Assembly (NCBI RefSeq): GCF_004519305.1
Contig: NZ_SOZA01000005.1
Coordinates: forward strand, 124,001 to 188,000
Source: Pseudomonas sp. RIT623
GTDB lineage: Bacteria > Pseudomonadota > Gammaproteobacteria > Pseudomonadales > Pseudomonadaceae
Direction: 5' to 3'
DNA length: 64,000 bases
This document shows, piece by piece, positions 52,598 to 60,635 of this stretch. A program made the position numbers and the translations under genes. Below the pieces are notes generated by a model. That model had not been told where the DNA came from and ran no database searches. It saw only the letters and a program-made list of their open reading frames with translations. How positions within the stretch are numbered: the first letter of the stretch is position 1; every line of letters starts with the position of its first letter.

Positions 52598-53767
52598 ATG
52601 ATGGGCGAATTCGATGCCATCCGACCGTACGACGACGCTGAGGTCCCTGCCGTTCTGGCACGGCTGCTCAGCGACCCGGCATTCCTCGATATCCTCACCC
52701 ACTTCCGCTTCCCGCGCGCGGCGGGCGCCTTCGGCTGGCTGCTCAAACCGCTGATCGCCCGACGTCTGCGCCAGGAGTTCGCCGGGGTTACCTGCGTCTC
52801 CACCCTGCAGGACAAGGTCGAGTACTACGTCGACCGCACCATCGACCGCGCCACCGACGGCGTGACCTACACCGGCGTCGAGCAGCTCAAGGCCGGTACC
52901 GCCTATCTGTTCCTGGCCAACCACCGCGACATCGTGATGGACCCGGCGTTCGTCAACTACGCGGTGTACCACGCAGGCCTGCCGACGCCGCGCATCGCCA
53001 TCGGCGACAACCTGCTGCAAAAGCCGTTCGTCAGCGACATGATGCGCCTGAACAAGAGCTTCATCGTCCACCGCTCGATCAGCGGCCGCCGCGAGAAGCT
53101 GGCCGCCTACCAGTTGCTGTCGGCCTATATCAACCACTCGATCCGCCACGATTGCGTGTCGATCTGGATTGCCCAGGCCGAAGGCCGCGCCAAGGACGGT
53201 GACGACCGTACCGATTCGGCTATCCTCAAGATGTTCCACATGAGCCGCAAGGACGAGCCATTCGGCGCGGTGGTCCAGAGCCTTAACCTGACGCCAGTGT
53301 CGATCAGCTACGAATACGACCCCTGTGACCAAGCCAAGGCCCGCGAGCTATACATCCGCGCCACCACCGGCAGCTACACCAAGGCCCCGGGCGAGGACGA
53401 CAACAGCATCGCCCAGGGCATCACCGGCTACAAAGGCCGGGTGCACATCAACTTCGCGCCACCGGTGACCGAGTACCACGAGGACACCAAGCAACTGGCA
53501 CAGGCCATCGACCGCCAGATTCTCGGCGGCTACCGGCTGTTCCCGGTGCATTACCTGGCGTATGCGATGTGGGCAGAGCAAGACCCAGCCCTGGATGTGC
53601 CGAGCGCGGAGAAGATGTTCTCCGCCGATGAACTGGCCAAGGCCAAGGAAGAATGGCAACGGCGCCTGGACGCTTGCCCAGTGGAACACCAGCCGTACCT
53701 GGTGCAGCAGTATGCGACGCCGGTACGCAACCAGTATCAGGTCAAGCGCCAGCCGGCATCCGCCTGA
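52598..53767 (+). CDS. Glycerol-phosphate-type acyltransferase
   Basis: This 389-residue acyltransferase is related to PlsB/PlsC enzymes. The catalytic region is FLANHRDIVMDPAFVNYAVY, the second motif FIVHRSISGRREKL and the third IWIAQAEGRAKDGDDRTD, where PlsB has EGxRSR. His and the second Asp in the first motif are separated by five residues, not the usual four. No membrane anchor is obvious. A TATAAT at 52501-52506 may be its -10. ATG 52598 follows AAGAGAG; a second ATG lies next to it. The acyl acceptor is unknown. Confidence 0.85.
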   Translation: MMGEFDAIRPYDDAEVPAVLARLLSDPAFLDILTHFRFPRAAGAFGWLLKPLIARRLRQEFAGVTCVSTLQDKVEYYVDRTIDRATDGVTYTGVEQLKAGTAYLFLANHRDIVMDPAFVNYAVYHAGLPTPRIAIGDNLLQKPFVSDMMRLNKSFIVHRSISGRREKLAAYQLLSAYINHSIRHDCVSIWIAQAEGRAKDGDDRTDSAILKMFHMSRKDEPFGAVVQSLNLTPVSISYEYDPCDQAKARELYIRATTGSYTKAPGEDDNSIAQGITGYKGRVHINFAPPVTEYHEDTKQLAQAIDRQILGGYRLFPVHYLAYAMWAEQDPALDVPSAEKMFSADELAKAKEEWQRRLDACPVEHQPYLVQQYATPVRNQYQVKRQPASA

Positions 53768-53778
53768 CCAGGTACGTG

Positions 53779-53818
53779 AAGGCACCTCGTGGGTGCGGGA
53801 CAAGCCCGCGCCCACAGG
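53779..53818. repeat. Solitary REP-like element
   Basis: GTGGGTGCGGGACAAGCCCG followed by CGCCCACAGG forms an imperfect inverted repeat in the gap after the acyltransferase gene. It matches the loose consensus GCGGG-x-CCCGC-x-CCCACAGG of P. putida REP sequences but is a single unit. Confidence 0.5.
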
Positions 53819-53834
53819 CCAGCACCGGCAGCCT

Positions 53835-54095
53835 TCAGACCCAGGTGCTGAACCAGGACAACAGCAAGGCCATCGCCAGGCACGAGAAGCCAAGGATGTA
53901 GAAGTAGCGCGGCACGCGCTGCTCGAAGGCATCCACCATGCCGTCTTCCACCGCCAGGCCTGCACGGACCACCGCCTCGCGGCGTCGGGCACTGTGCAGC
54001 AACAACCCGCCTGGGCAAGTGATGATCAGGGCCAGCAAGTTGATCAATTTGGCCGGATGGGCGGCCAAGAAGCCCCAGAGCATTTGCAACGACAT
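53835..54095 (-). CDS. Small predicted inner-membrane protein
   Basis: This 86-residue protein of no recognised family has two hydrophobic segments (about residues 15-34, KLINLLALIITCPGGLLLHS, and about 65-85, FYILGFSCLAMALLLSWFST) separated by a charged loop (ARRREAVVRAGLAVEDGMVD). It is probably a hairpin with both ends on one side of the membrane. ATG 54095 follows GAGGTCGC. It is convergent with the acyltransferase gene. Confidence 0.75.
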   Translation of the reverse strand: MSLQMLWGFLAAHPAKLINLLALIITCPGGLLLHSARRREAVVRAGLAVEDGMVDAFEQRVPRYFYILGFSCLAMALLLSWFSTWV

Positions 54096-54253
54096 TGCGC
54101 GACCTCGGTATCACGTGCGGCAAAGCCGGGCATTCTACCCAAGGCCCAGCCCGTCACCGCGACTTTGCGACCAGCTGTCATTTAATTTCATCTGTCACAC
54201 GCTCGTCATCAAGACAGGCCACCCTGTCGGCCTTCAACTGACCGGAGCTTGTC

Positions 54254-54460
54254 ATGCTGCACGCCGAAAACCAGGACCGCCTCTACCTCGTCGCCCAGAG
54301 CGACGAACAGCAGGCGCTGATCGATGGCTTCGCCATCAATGTCCAGGATCGCCAGTGGCTGGTCTATTGCGCCCTCGGCGGGCATGCCCACGACGACCTG
54401 CCGGAAATCGATCCGCACACCGGGATCAGCCTGCTGGATTTCACCGTACTGGCCGCCTGA
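54254..54460 (+). CDS. Small hypothetical protein
   Basis: This 68-residue acidic, soluble protein (MLHAENQDRLYLVAQSDEQQ, with DLPEIDPHTGISLLDF near the end) comes from no family I recognise. ATG 54254 follows CGGAG by six bases. Codon use is like that of neighbours, which supports it as a real gene. A strong hairpin lies 45 bases downstream. Confidence 0.7.
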   Translation: MLHAENQDRLYLVAQSDEQQALIDGFAINVQDRQWLVYCALGGHAHDDLPEIDPHTGISLLDFTVLAA

Positions 54461-54504
54461 GCCTGCTGCGACTACAAATTGCCGAATTATCCGCGCCACA
54501 ATAA

Positions 54505-54538
54505 AAAACCCGCTGCCTGAGCCCAGGCAGCGGGTTTT
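54505..54538. terminator. Bidirectional terminator
   Basis: AAAACCCGCTGCCTG (54505-54519) pairs with CAGGCAGCGGGTTTT (54524-54538) around AGCC. It serves the small gene to the left and the YajG-like gene on the minus strand to the right. Confidence 0.92.
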
Positions 54539-54554
54539 CTTTAGCGCAAAAGCC

Positions 54555-55139
54555 TTACTCGCCCAGTACCTGACCGACGGTCGGGTCCTTGAACAGCCGG
54601 GTCAGGGCATCGCTGAGCACATCGCTCACCAGCTTGGTGTTGGTCTCCTGGTTCGGCGCCATGCCGAAACGCTGGTCCAGCGACGCACCGTAACGGCCGC
54701 TGTAGCGACGGTTCGCGTTGGACACATCGGCACGGAAGGTGGCGCCGATGGTCGCCTCGGTCACGTACATCTTGTCCTTGGGCGACTGGTACTTGAGCTC
54801 GGCCAGGGTCACGGTCAGCTGCGGGGCGCTAGCGGCGTTGGGCGTCGGGGTGAAGCCGAGCAGGCGCACCGCGGCTTCGGCCTGGGCCTGCAGCTTGGGC
54901 ACCACGTCATTGCCATTGACGGTGATGGTGCTGGTCTCGGGGTACATGCCACCGCGGGTGCCCAGCGACTGCGAAGCACGCCCATCGACCACCTTGACCA
55001 CCACCGGCTGGCCATGCCCGACCGGGGCCAACTGCTGGGTGAGCTTGGGTTGCGGGCTGAGTTGTTGCGGGCTGTGGGCACAACCGGCCAGGCTCAGGCT
55101 GGCCACCGCGAACAAACCGACCAACAGACGTTGCAACAT
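54555..55139 (-). CDS. YajG-family lipoprotein
   Basis: This 194-residue lipoprotein of the YajG/DUF799-like type has a signal ending at SLSLAG-Cys20. The mature start is AHSPQQLSPQPKLTQQLAPV. Conserved stretches are VVVKVVDGRASQSLGTRGG and SGRYGASLDQRFGMAPNQET. It is expected to sit in the outer or inner membrane facing the periplasm; its role is unknown. ATG 55139 follows GGAG; the frame continues upstream without a site. Next upstream is a repeat-rich stretch. Confidence 0.9.
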   Translation of the reverse strand: MLQRLLVGLFAVASLSLAGCAHSPQQLSPQPKLTQQLAPVGHGQPVVVKVVDGRASQSLGTRGGMYPETSTITVNGNDVVPKLQAQAEAAVRLLGFTPTPNAASAPQLTVTLAELKYQSPKDKMYVTEATIGATFRADVSNANRRYSGRYGASLDQRFGMAPNQETNTKLVSDVLSDALTRLFKDPTVGQVLGE

Positions 55140-55183
55140 GCGCGTTTCTCCAGAAAAAGCGGCAAAGGCCCACAGTATACCTA

Positions 55184-55262
55184 GCGGCAAGCTTCCAGCG
55201 GCAAGCTGCAAGCAAAAGCACTTGCGCTTTTCCTTGGCGGTTGCCGCTTGTAGCTTGCAACC
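55184..55262. repeat. Imperfect inverted repeat of AGCTTGC/GCGGCAAGC type
   Basis: GCGGCAAGCTTCCAGCGGCA and GCAAGCTGCAAGC are mirrored by GGTTGCCGCTTGTAGCTTGC about 30 bases later. It resembles the AGCTTGCAGCTT-type intergenic repeats found in Pseudomonas. It lies upstream of the YajG-like gene. Confidence 0.55.
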
Positions 55263-55335
55263 GCCCTTCTGTCACAATCGTTTCATGCCCCTGCGGTTAT
55301 CCTCGCGTCAGCCCTCACACACAGGACTGACCATC

Positions 55336-55569
55336 ATGGCCTCGCTCTGGACCCTGCTCTTGCACCGCCCGCGCCACGCCACTTACGCCCGCCTCGACAG
55401 CGATGGCACCTGCCTCGGTTTCAAGCAGTGCACTACAGCGCCGGGCAACGGCGCCTGGGTGCAGGTGCACGAGGCGCAACTGGCCTGGCTCGGTCGCCCG
55501 CTACCGAGCAGCGCCCGGGTTTGCGCCCGCGCAATGCAGCATTGGCAGCGACGCACCCTGTCAGCCTGA
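55336..55569 (+). CDS. Small hypothetical basic protein
   Basis: This 77-residue soluble protein of no known family begins MASLWTLLLHRPRHATYARL and ends RAMQHWQRRTLSA. ATG 55336 has AGGA about ten bases upstream; ATG 55285 is in frame 17 codons earlier. Basic and aromatic residues are frequent, and there are two Cys near the centre and one near the end. Function is unknown. It stands between repeats and the mqo leader. Confidence 0.65.
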   Translation: MASLWTLLLHRPRHATYARLDSDGTCLGFKQCTTAPGNGAWVQVHEAQLAWLGRPLPSSARVCARAMQHWQRRTLSA

Positions 55570-56174
55570 TAAACGCTGCAATAAAAACCCAACAAGTACG
55601 CCCTTTCCGCCCGCGACATCGTTATAATCTCCCCCCGATTATAAGGACGTCTCCTGATCGGGCCCCGCATTCGCCGCTTGACCCCGGCACCCTCGACGCT
55701 TCGCCCACAGAGAGCCTTCCACTCAGGTCTTGCATTGGCTGTCGTGCCTGCTGTTCCCGGCCTTCCGCTTCGCATGAACCTGCGGGTTGCCATCGCGCAG
55801 TCCACTTTTGAGGTTCACGACTCCAAAAGAGCGTGAAAAAACGGTTTTTCACAACTTCACGAGAGTGTGGCGAGCAAATGAACAGTCTGGCATGTGTAAA
55901 AGCGGCAGATGTGTCCCGAACAGCCCTGAACAGACGGCAAAAGCGCTCATCCTGGATGGGAGCCTGAGGCCGGTCCATAACGCACGACGGTTCACTTGAC
56001 CATAAGTCGAATTGCCGCACCTGCGGCAAACGGGGTTCAATACCTGAACACCCAAGACTGATTGGCGGTGTCCGCGGAAGTTGCAAGAACTGCGAAGAGT
56101 CGGACATGGCGATCCTGGCCACCCCAGGGATCCTATGCTGTCAATTAGGTGCTGTAGATTGTGGAGACGCGTTA
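55570..56174. other. 605-base leader/intergenic region upstream of mqo
   Basis: No credible gene is seen here. The region contains a TATAAT within a perfect inverted repeat (TTATAATC at 55622, GATTATAA at 55637), a perfect A/T-stemmed hairpin (GTGAAAAA at 55833, TTTTTCAC at 55845), and an 8-base stem with a two-base loop (TTGCCGCA at 56012, TGCGGCAA at 56022). It is less GC-rich in its second half than its surroundings. It could hold a long mqo 5' leader or a small RNA. Confidence 0.5.
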
Positions 56175-57680
56175 ATGGCGCAGAACGAATCGGTTGATGT
56201 GGTACTGGTAGGCGCGGGCATCATGAGTGCCACCCTGGCCGTACTGCTCAAGGAGCTCGACCCGACCCTCAAACTGGAGGTCGTCGAGGCGATGGACTCC
56301 GGGGCCGCGGAGAGTTCCAACCCCTGGAACAACGCCGGTACCGGCCATGCCGGCCTGTGCGAGCTGAACTATACCCCGCAGGCCGCCGATGGCAGCATCG
56401 ACATCAAGAAGGCCGTGCACATCAACACCCAGTTCGAGGTTTCCCGCCAGTTCTGGGCGTACCTGAGCAAGAAGGGCAGCTTCGGCTCGGCGCGCGCGTT
56501 CATCAACCCGGTGCCGCACCTGAGCTACGTCGAGGGTGACAAGGGCGTTTCCTTCCTCAAGAAACGTTTCGAGATGCTCAAGCAGCACCACGCCTTCGCC
56601 GAGATGGAATACACCGAAGACAAGGCCGTGATGAACGACTGGATGCCGCTGATGATGCCAGGCCGTCCGGCCGACCAGCACATCGCCGCCACCCGCGTGC
56701 TCAAGGGCACCGACGTCAACTTCGGCGCCCTGACCAACAAGCTGCTCAAGCTGCTCGGCGACACGCCGGACACACAGGTCAAATACAGCAAGAAGGTCGT
56801 CGGCCTGCGCCGCAACGGCAGCGGCTGGACCGTGAGCATCAAGGACGTCAACAGCGGCGGCAGCCGTGAAGTCGACGCCCGCTTCGTCTTCCTGGGTGCC
56901 GGTGGCGCCGCCCTGCCACTGCTGCAGCTGTCCGGCATCCCGGAAAGCAAAGGCTTCGGTGGTTTCCCGGTCAGCGGCCAGTGGCTGCGTTGCGACAACC
57001 CGGAAATCGTCAAGCAACACCAGGCCAAGGTCTACAGCCAAGCCGCCGTTGGCGCGCCGCCGATGTCGGTACCGCACCTGGACACCCGCGTGGTCGATGG
57101 CAAGAAATCGCTGCTGTTCGGACCTTACGCCGGCTTTACCACCAAGTTCCTCAAGCACGGCTCGTTCATGGACCTGCCGCTTTCGGTGCGCATGGGCAAC
57201 ATCGGCCCGATGCTGGCCGTGGCCCGCGACAACATGGACCTGACCAAGTACCTGGTCAGCGAAGTGATGCAGTCGATGGAACAGCGCCTGGAATCCCTGC
57301 GCCGCTTCTACCCCGAGGCCAAGGCCGAGGACTGGCGCCTGGAAGTGGCTGGCCAGCGCGTGCAGATCATCAAGAAGGACCCGAAGAAAGGCGGCGTGCT
57401 GCAGTTCGGCACCGAGCTGGTCTCGGCCCAGGACGGCAGCCTGGCCGCACTGCTCGGCGCCTCGCCAGGCGCTTCGGTGACCGTTTCGATCATGCTCGAG
57501 CTGATCGAACGCTGCTTCCCCGAGCAGGCCAAGGGTGCCTGGGCCGCCAAGCTCAAGGAGATCTTCCCGGCACGCGAGAAGACCCTGGCCACCGACGCGG
57601 CCCTGTACCACAAGATCAGCGCCGACAACGATGTGGCGCTGGAACTGGTGGAGAGCAGCCCGGCCAAGCATTACGCCTGA
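56175..57680 (+). CDS. mqo: Malate:quinone oxidoreductase
   Basis: This 501-residue FAD-dependent membrane-associated enzyme oxidises malate to oxaloacetate and reduces quinone, replacing or adding to malate dehydrogenase. The FAD motif is [54 protein letters not shown] and [17 protein letters not shown] are characteristic. ATG 56175 follows GGAG by eight bases; the in-frame extension to 56106 lacks a site. It is preceded by an unusually long leader and followed by a UUCG terminator. P. putida strains carry several mqo copies. Confidence 0.96.
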   Translation: MAQNESVDVVLVGAGIMSATLAVLLKELDPTLKLEVVEAMDSGAAESSNPWNNAGTGHAGLCELNYTPQAADGSIDIKKAVHINTQFEVSRQFWAYLSKKGSFGSARAFINPVPHLSYVEGDKGVSFLKKRFEMLKQHHAFAEMEYTEDKAVMNDWMPLMMPGRPADQHIAATRVLKGTDVNFGALTNKLLKLLGDTPDTQVKYSKKVVGLRRNGSGWTVSIKDVNSGGSREVDARFVFLGAGGAALPLLQLSGIPESKGFGGFPVSGQWLRCDNPEIVKQHQAKVYSQAAVGAPPMSVPHLDTRVVDGKKSLLFGPYAGFTTKFLKHGSFMDLPLSVRMGNIGPMLAVARDNMDLTKYLVSEVMQSMEQRLESLRRFYPEAKAEDWRLEVAGQRVQIIKKDPKKGGVLQFGTELVSAQDGSLAALLGASPGASVTVSIMLELIERCFPEQAKGAWAAKLKEIFPAREKTLATDAALYHKISADNDVALELVESSPAKHYA

Positions 57681-57693
57681 TCCGGCTGAAACG

Positions 57694-57719
57694 AAAAAAC
57701 GCCCTTCGGGGCGTTTTTT
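57694..57719 (+). terminator. Terminator of mqo
   Basis: AAAAAACGCCC (57694-57704) pairs with GGGCGTTTTTT (57709-57719) around a TTCG tetraloop, with T-run. It lies 13 bases after the stop codon. Confidence 0.93.
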
Positions 57720-57751
57720 TGTGCCTGTCTCGCCAGGCTGACCTCCCTCTT

Positions 57752-57868
57752 GTAGGAGCGGCCTTGTGTCGCGAAAGGGCTGCAAAGCAGCCCCGGCAAT
57801 GTTACAGGAATGCTGAAATCTGGGGCCGCTTCGCGCCCCTTTCGCGGCACAAGGCCGCTCCTACAGGA
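57752..57868. repeat. REP pair, inverted
   Basis: A forward unit (GTAGGAGCGGCCTTGTGTCG at 57752) with the GGGCTGC/GCAGCCC foot is followed by an inverted copy (TTTCGCGGCACAAGGCCGCT) ending near 57868. It lies between mqo and the convergent PA4642-type gene. Confidence 0.9.
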
Positions 57869-57885
57869 GAAGCCGAAAGGTGAAA

Positions 57886-58176
57886 TCAGCCGCGGGCGTT
57901 GTCGATGATCTCGATATACTCCGGCGCATTGCGCTGGTCGGCGATGGCCTCGACGAAGGTCTTGCCATGCTCGTCCTTGCCGTCAAGGTCGTAACCGGCC
58001 TCGACGAAGAAGCCCACATAGCGCTCGAAGTCGTCGACACGCAGGCCACGATAGGCCTTGATCAGCTTGTGATGCGACGGCGAGGTCAGGCCATCGGCCG
58101 GCTCGAACTGCAGGAAGATCTTGATGTAGTCATCGCTGATCTCATCACCAATCACTTGTTTCTTGTCTTTACGCAT
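57886..58176 (-). CDS. PA4642-family protein
   Basis: This 96-residue soluble protein is conserved in Pseudomonas (PA4642 type) and has no known function. KDKKQVIGDEISDDYIKIFL, DFERYVGFFVEAGYDLDGKD and ADQRNAPEYIEIIDNARG are family stretches. ATG 58176 follows TTGGAG by about six bases; ATG at 58197 and 58206 are in frame but lack a site. It is convergent with mqo. Confidence 0.85.
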   Translation of the reverse strand: MRKDKKQVIGDEISDDYIKIFLQFEPADGLTSPSHHKLIKAYRGLRVDDFERYVGFFVEAGYDLDGKDEHGKTFVEAIADQRNAPEYIEIIDNARG

Positions 58177-58246
58177 CGCCGACTCCAACTGGGCCATCAC
58201 GGGCATTTTCAAAGGCCGGCAGTTTACCCTCGCGCAGCGACGAGCC

Positions 58247-58717
58247 TCAACGCGTACGTACGCTACCGGTGTGCAAGTCGGCCCAGATATGACCATTGGC
58301 ATAGGTGAGGAACTGCACGTAGAGGGTCTCGTTGCGCAGCAGGTCGACGATCACCCGGTAATCGGCCAGCGGGTAGTTCAGGGTCAGGGTGCGGGTTTTG
58401 TCGTCATACACCGGCTTCTTCAGGCTCTTGCCACCCTCGCCATCGAAGTTGACCAGCACCTGGCCAATGGTCGCGCCCTTGCTCAGCGGCTTGCCTTTAA
58501 GGCGCATCTGCAACGAAGCAGTGATAGGGATCGGCTGCTGGTCGGACTGGCGCTGGGTGCCGACCACCACGCTGTAGTCGGTGACCTGCAGCAGTTGCTG
58601 GCTGGTCGGTGCCTCCTGGCGCAGGGAAAGATCGTCTGGCGGGAGAAACTGGCTGTGCAGCGGGGCGGCGGACAACGGCAGGCTCACCGCCAGCAGCAGG
58701 GGGACGATCGCACGCAT
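58247..58717 (-). CDS. Secreted hypothetical protein
   Basis: This 156-residue protein has a signal peptide (MRAIVPLLLAVSLPLSAAPL). The rest is beta-rich (SVVVGTQRQSDQQPIPITAS, RTLTLNYPLADYRVIVDLLR). I cannot place it in a family. Probably periplasmic. ATG 58717 follows AAGGAG; the open frame continues upstream without a site. It lies 70 bases upstream of the PA4642-type gene on the same strand. Confidence 0.75.
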   Translation of the reverse strand: MRAIVPLLLAVSLPLSAAPLHSQFLPPDDLSLRQEAPTSQQLLQVTDYSVVVGTQRQSDQQPIPITASLQMRLKGKPLSKGATIGQVLVNFDGEGGKSLKKPVYDDKTRTLTLNYPLADYRVIVDLLRNETLYVQFLTYANGHIWADLHTGSVRTR

Positions 58718-58795
58718 GTGAGGCTCCTTGGCATGAGCAGGCACTCTACGCACAGGCCTCATCACGGGGCAAGCCCGCACCGCCGCGAAAGACGG

Positions 58796-59269
58796 TCAGT
58801 CAAACTGCGCGCGCATCCAGGCGTGGTACTCGGCAACCTCGGGCTCCCCTTCGCGCGGGGCCCAGTGGGCATGCTCGCCTTCGCCCAACGGGCGATAGGG
58901 CCCGGCCTTGCCTTCGAACAGCACGCTATCCTGCTCGAGCACCACCAAGCCATGGTAAGTGCCTGGCGTCAGGTCGACGCCCAGGCACTCACCGCCTGCC
59001 TGCAGTACACGCTTTTCGATTACCACGCCCTGATCATCGAAGATCAACAGCCCCAGGCGCCCCTTGAGTACGACCAACACTTCGGCCTTGTCGTCGCTCA
59101 GGTGCCGATGCGGCGCAATGTAGGTAGACGGTTGCAGGCCGACCGCCAGGCGGTGGCAAGGCTCGTGCATTTCATGGAAATTGTGGTGATGCCGGCCACG
59201 CGGACTATCGGTGGCTTTTTGCGCCAGCTCGGCGAACAACGACTGATCGAGGTAAGCGGGCTGGCGCAT
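58796..59269 (-). CDS. WbuC-like cupin-fold protein
   Basis: This 157-residue protein of the WbuC cupin family (metal-binding barrel, function unclear, often near O-antigen or sugar genes) has a metal site in PHRHLSDDKAEVLVVLKGRL and a second cupin motif near LTPGTYHGLVVLEQDSVLFE. ATG 59269 follows AAGGGG by eight bases; GTG 59275 overlaps the hpt stop (GTGA) but is too close to that site. It is probably co-transcribed with hpt. Confidence 0.85.
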   Translation of the reverse strand: MRQPAYLDQSLFAELAQKATDSPRGRHHHNFHEMHEPCHRLAVGLQPSTYIAPHRHLSDDKAEVLVVLKGRLGLLIFDDQGVVIEKRVLQAGGECLGVDLTPGTYHGLVVLEQDSVLFEGKAGPYRPLGEGEHAHWAPREGEPEVAEYHAWMRAQFD

Positions 59270-59271
59270 GC

Positions 59272-59829
59272 TCACAACCCCTTGACGGCGAAGATGCCGT
59301 TGGCGTTGCGCCAGTAGCCCTTGTAGTCCATGCCGTAGCCGAAGATGTAGCGGTCCACGCAGGACAGGCCGAAGTAGCTGGCTTTCAGGTCCGGGCTGGC
59401 CTTGCGGTCGTGGTCCTTGTCGATCAGCACGGCAGTGTGCACCGCACGGGCGCCGGCATGCTTGCAGAACTCGATGATCGCGCTGAGGGTGTGGCCTTCG
59501 TCGAGGATGTCATCGACGATCAGCACGTCACGGTCGATGAACGACACTTCCGGCTTGGCCTTCCAGAACAGCTCACCACCGCTGGTCTGGTTGCGGTAGC
59601 GGGTGGCATGGATGTACGAGACTTCCAGCGGGAACTGCAGGTGGGTCAACAGCTTTCCGGCGAAGATCAGGCCACCGTTCATCACGCAGAACACAACCGG
59701 GTTCTTGTCGTGCAGGTCAACGCAGATGCGTTTGCCGACCTCGGCGATGGCCACCTCGACCTCGGCTTCGTTGTACAGGCAATCAGCCTCGTGCATCACT
59801 TGACGGATATGCTCGAGATCGGCGGACAT
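59272..59829 (-). CDS. hpt: Hypoxanthine-guanine phosphoribosyltransferase
   Basis: This 185-residue purine salvage enzyme converts hypoxanthine or guanine plus PRPP to IMP or GMP. The PRPP loop is VLIVDDILDEGHTLSAIIEF. The catalytic flap region, RYRNQTSGGELFWKAKPEVS, and the C-terminal VDRYIFGYGMDYKGYWRN, which binds the base, are clear. ATG 59829 follows TGGAG; the extension to 59877 has no site. It faces upp across 165 bases, so both salvage routes could share control, but no site is visible. Confidence 0.95.
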   Translation of the reverse strand: MSADLEHIRQVMHEADCLYNEAEVEVAIAEVGKRICVDLHDKNPVVFCVMNGGLIFAGKLLTHLQFPLEVSYIHATRYRNQTSGGELFWKAKPEVSFIDRDVLIVDDILDEGHTLSAIIEFCKHAGARAVHTAVLIDKDHDRKASPDLKASYFGLSCVDRYIFGYGMDYKGYWRNANGIFAVKGL

Positions 59830-59994
59830 GGCGCGCTCCAGGGGGTGCATTTTGGAAAAGCGGGCAAAGGTACGCATCCGCTCGTCTCAGATCAAGCCTT
59901 TATGGACTAACGTGCACAATGACTGCACGACATCAAGGACTGAATAGATTAATCTAGCGCGGTTTTTTTGCCCGCCTCCCGGAGCCCTCCCCCT

Positions 59995-60633
59995 ATGCCT
60001 ACTCGTGAGATCCGCCATCCGCTGATCCGCCACAAGCTCGGCCTGATGCGCCGTGCCGATATCAGCACCAAGAATTTTCGCGAACTCGCCCAGGAAGTCG
60101 GTGCACTACTGACCTATGAAGCCACCCAGGACCTGCCGCTCGAAACCTACGAGATCGACGGCTGGTGCGGCAAGGTGCAAGTCGAGAAGATCGCCGGCAA
60201 GAAGATTACCGTGGTACCGATCCTGCGCGCTGGTATCGGCATGCTCGACGGCGTGCTCAGCCTGGTGCCCGGCGCCAAGGTCAGCGCCGTCGGTGTCGCC
60301 CGCAACGAGGAAACCCTCGAAGCCCACACCTACCTGGAAAAGCTCGCGCCGGACATCAACCAGCGCCTGGCCCTGATCATCGACCCGATGCTGGCCACCG
60401 GCAACTCGATGGTCGCCACCATCGACCTGCTGAAAAAAGCCGGCTGCAAGGAGATCCGCGCCATGGTCCTGGTCGCGGCCCCCGAAGGTATCGCCGTGGT
60501 GGAAAAAGCCCACCCGGACGTGCAGATCTACACCGCCTCGATCGACCAGCGCCTTAACGAACACGGCTACATCGTTCCAGGCCTGGGCGATGCCGGCGAC
60601 AAGATCTTCGGCACCAAGCAGAAGGACGCCTGA
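59995..60633 (+). CDS. upp: Uracil phosphoribosyltransferase
   Basis: This 212-residue enzyme converts uracil and PRPP to UMP. The PRPP motif is [40 protein letters not shown] and the C-terminal [12 protein letters not shown], which binds uracil, are typical. ATG 59995 has GGAG about ten bases upstream; a nine-codon extension is in frame. uraA begins three bases after the stop, making a uracil uptake-salvage operon. Confidence 0.97.
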   Translation: MPTREIRHPLIRHKLGLMRRADISTKNFRELAQEVGALLTYEATQDLPLETYEIDGWCGKVQVEKIAGKKITVVPILRAGIGMLDGVLSLVPGAKVSAVGVARNEETLEAHTYLEKLAPDINQRLALIIDPMLATGNSMVATIDLLKKAGCKEIRAMVLVAAPEGIAVVEKAHPDVQIYTASIDQRLNEHGYIVPGLGDAGDKIFGTKQKDA

Positions 60634-60635
60634 CC

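Noticed and set aside
55622-56122. A 166-codon open frame on the minus strand in the mqo leader
   Set aside because: No recognisable family, no ribosome site, and mixed composition. The stretch is better described as non-coding structured sequence.
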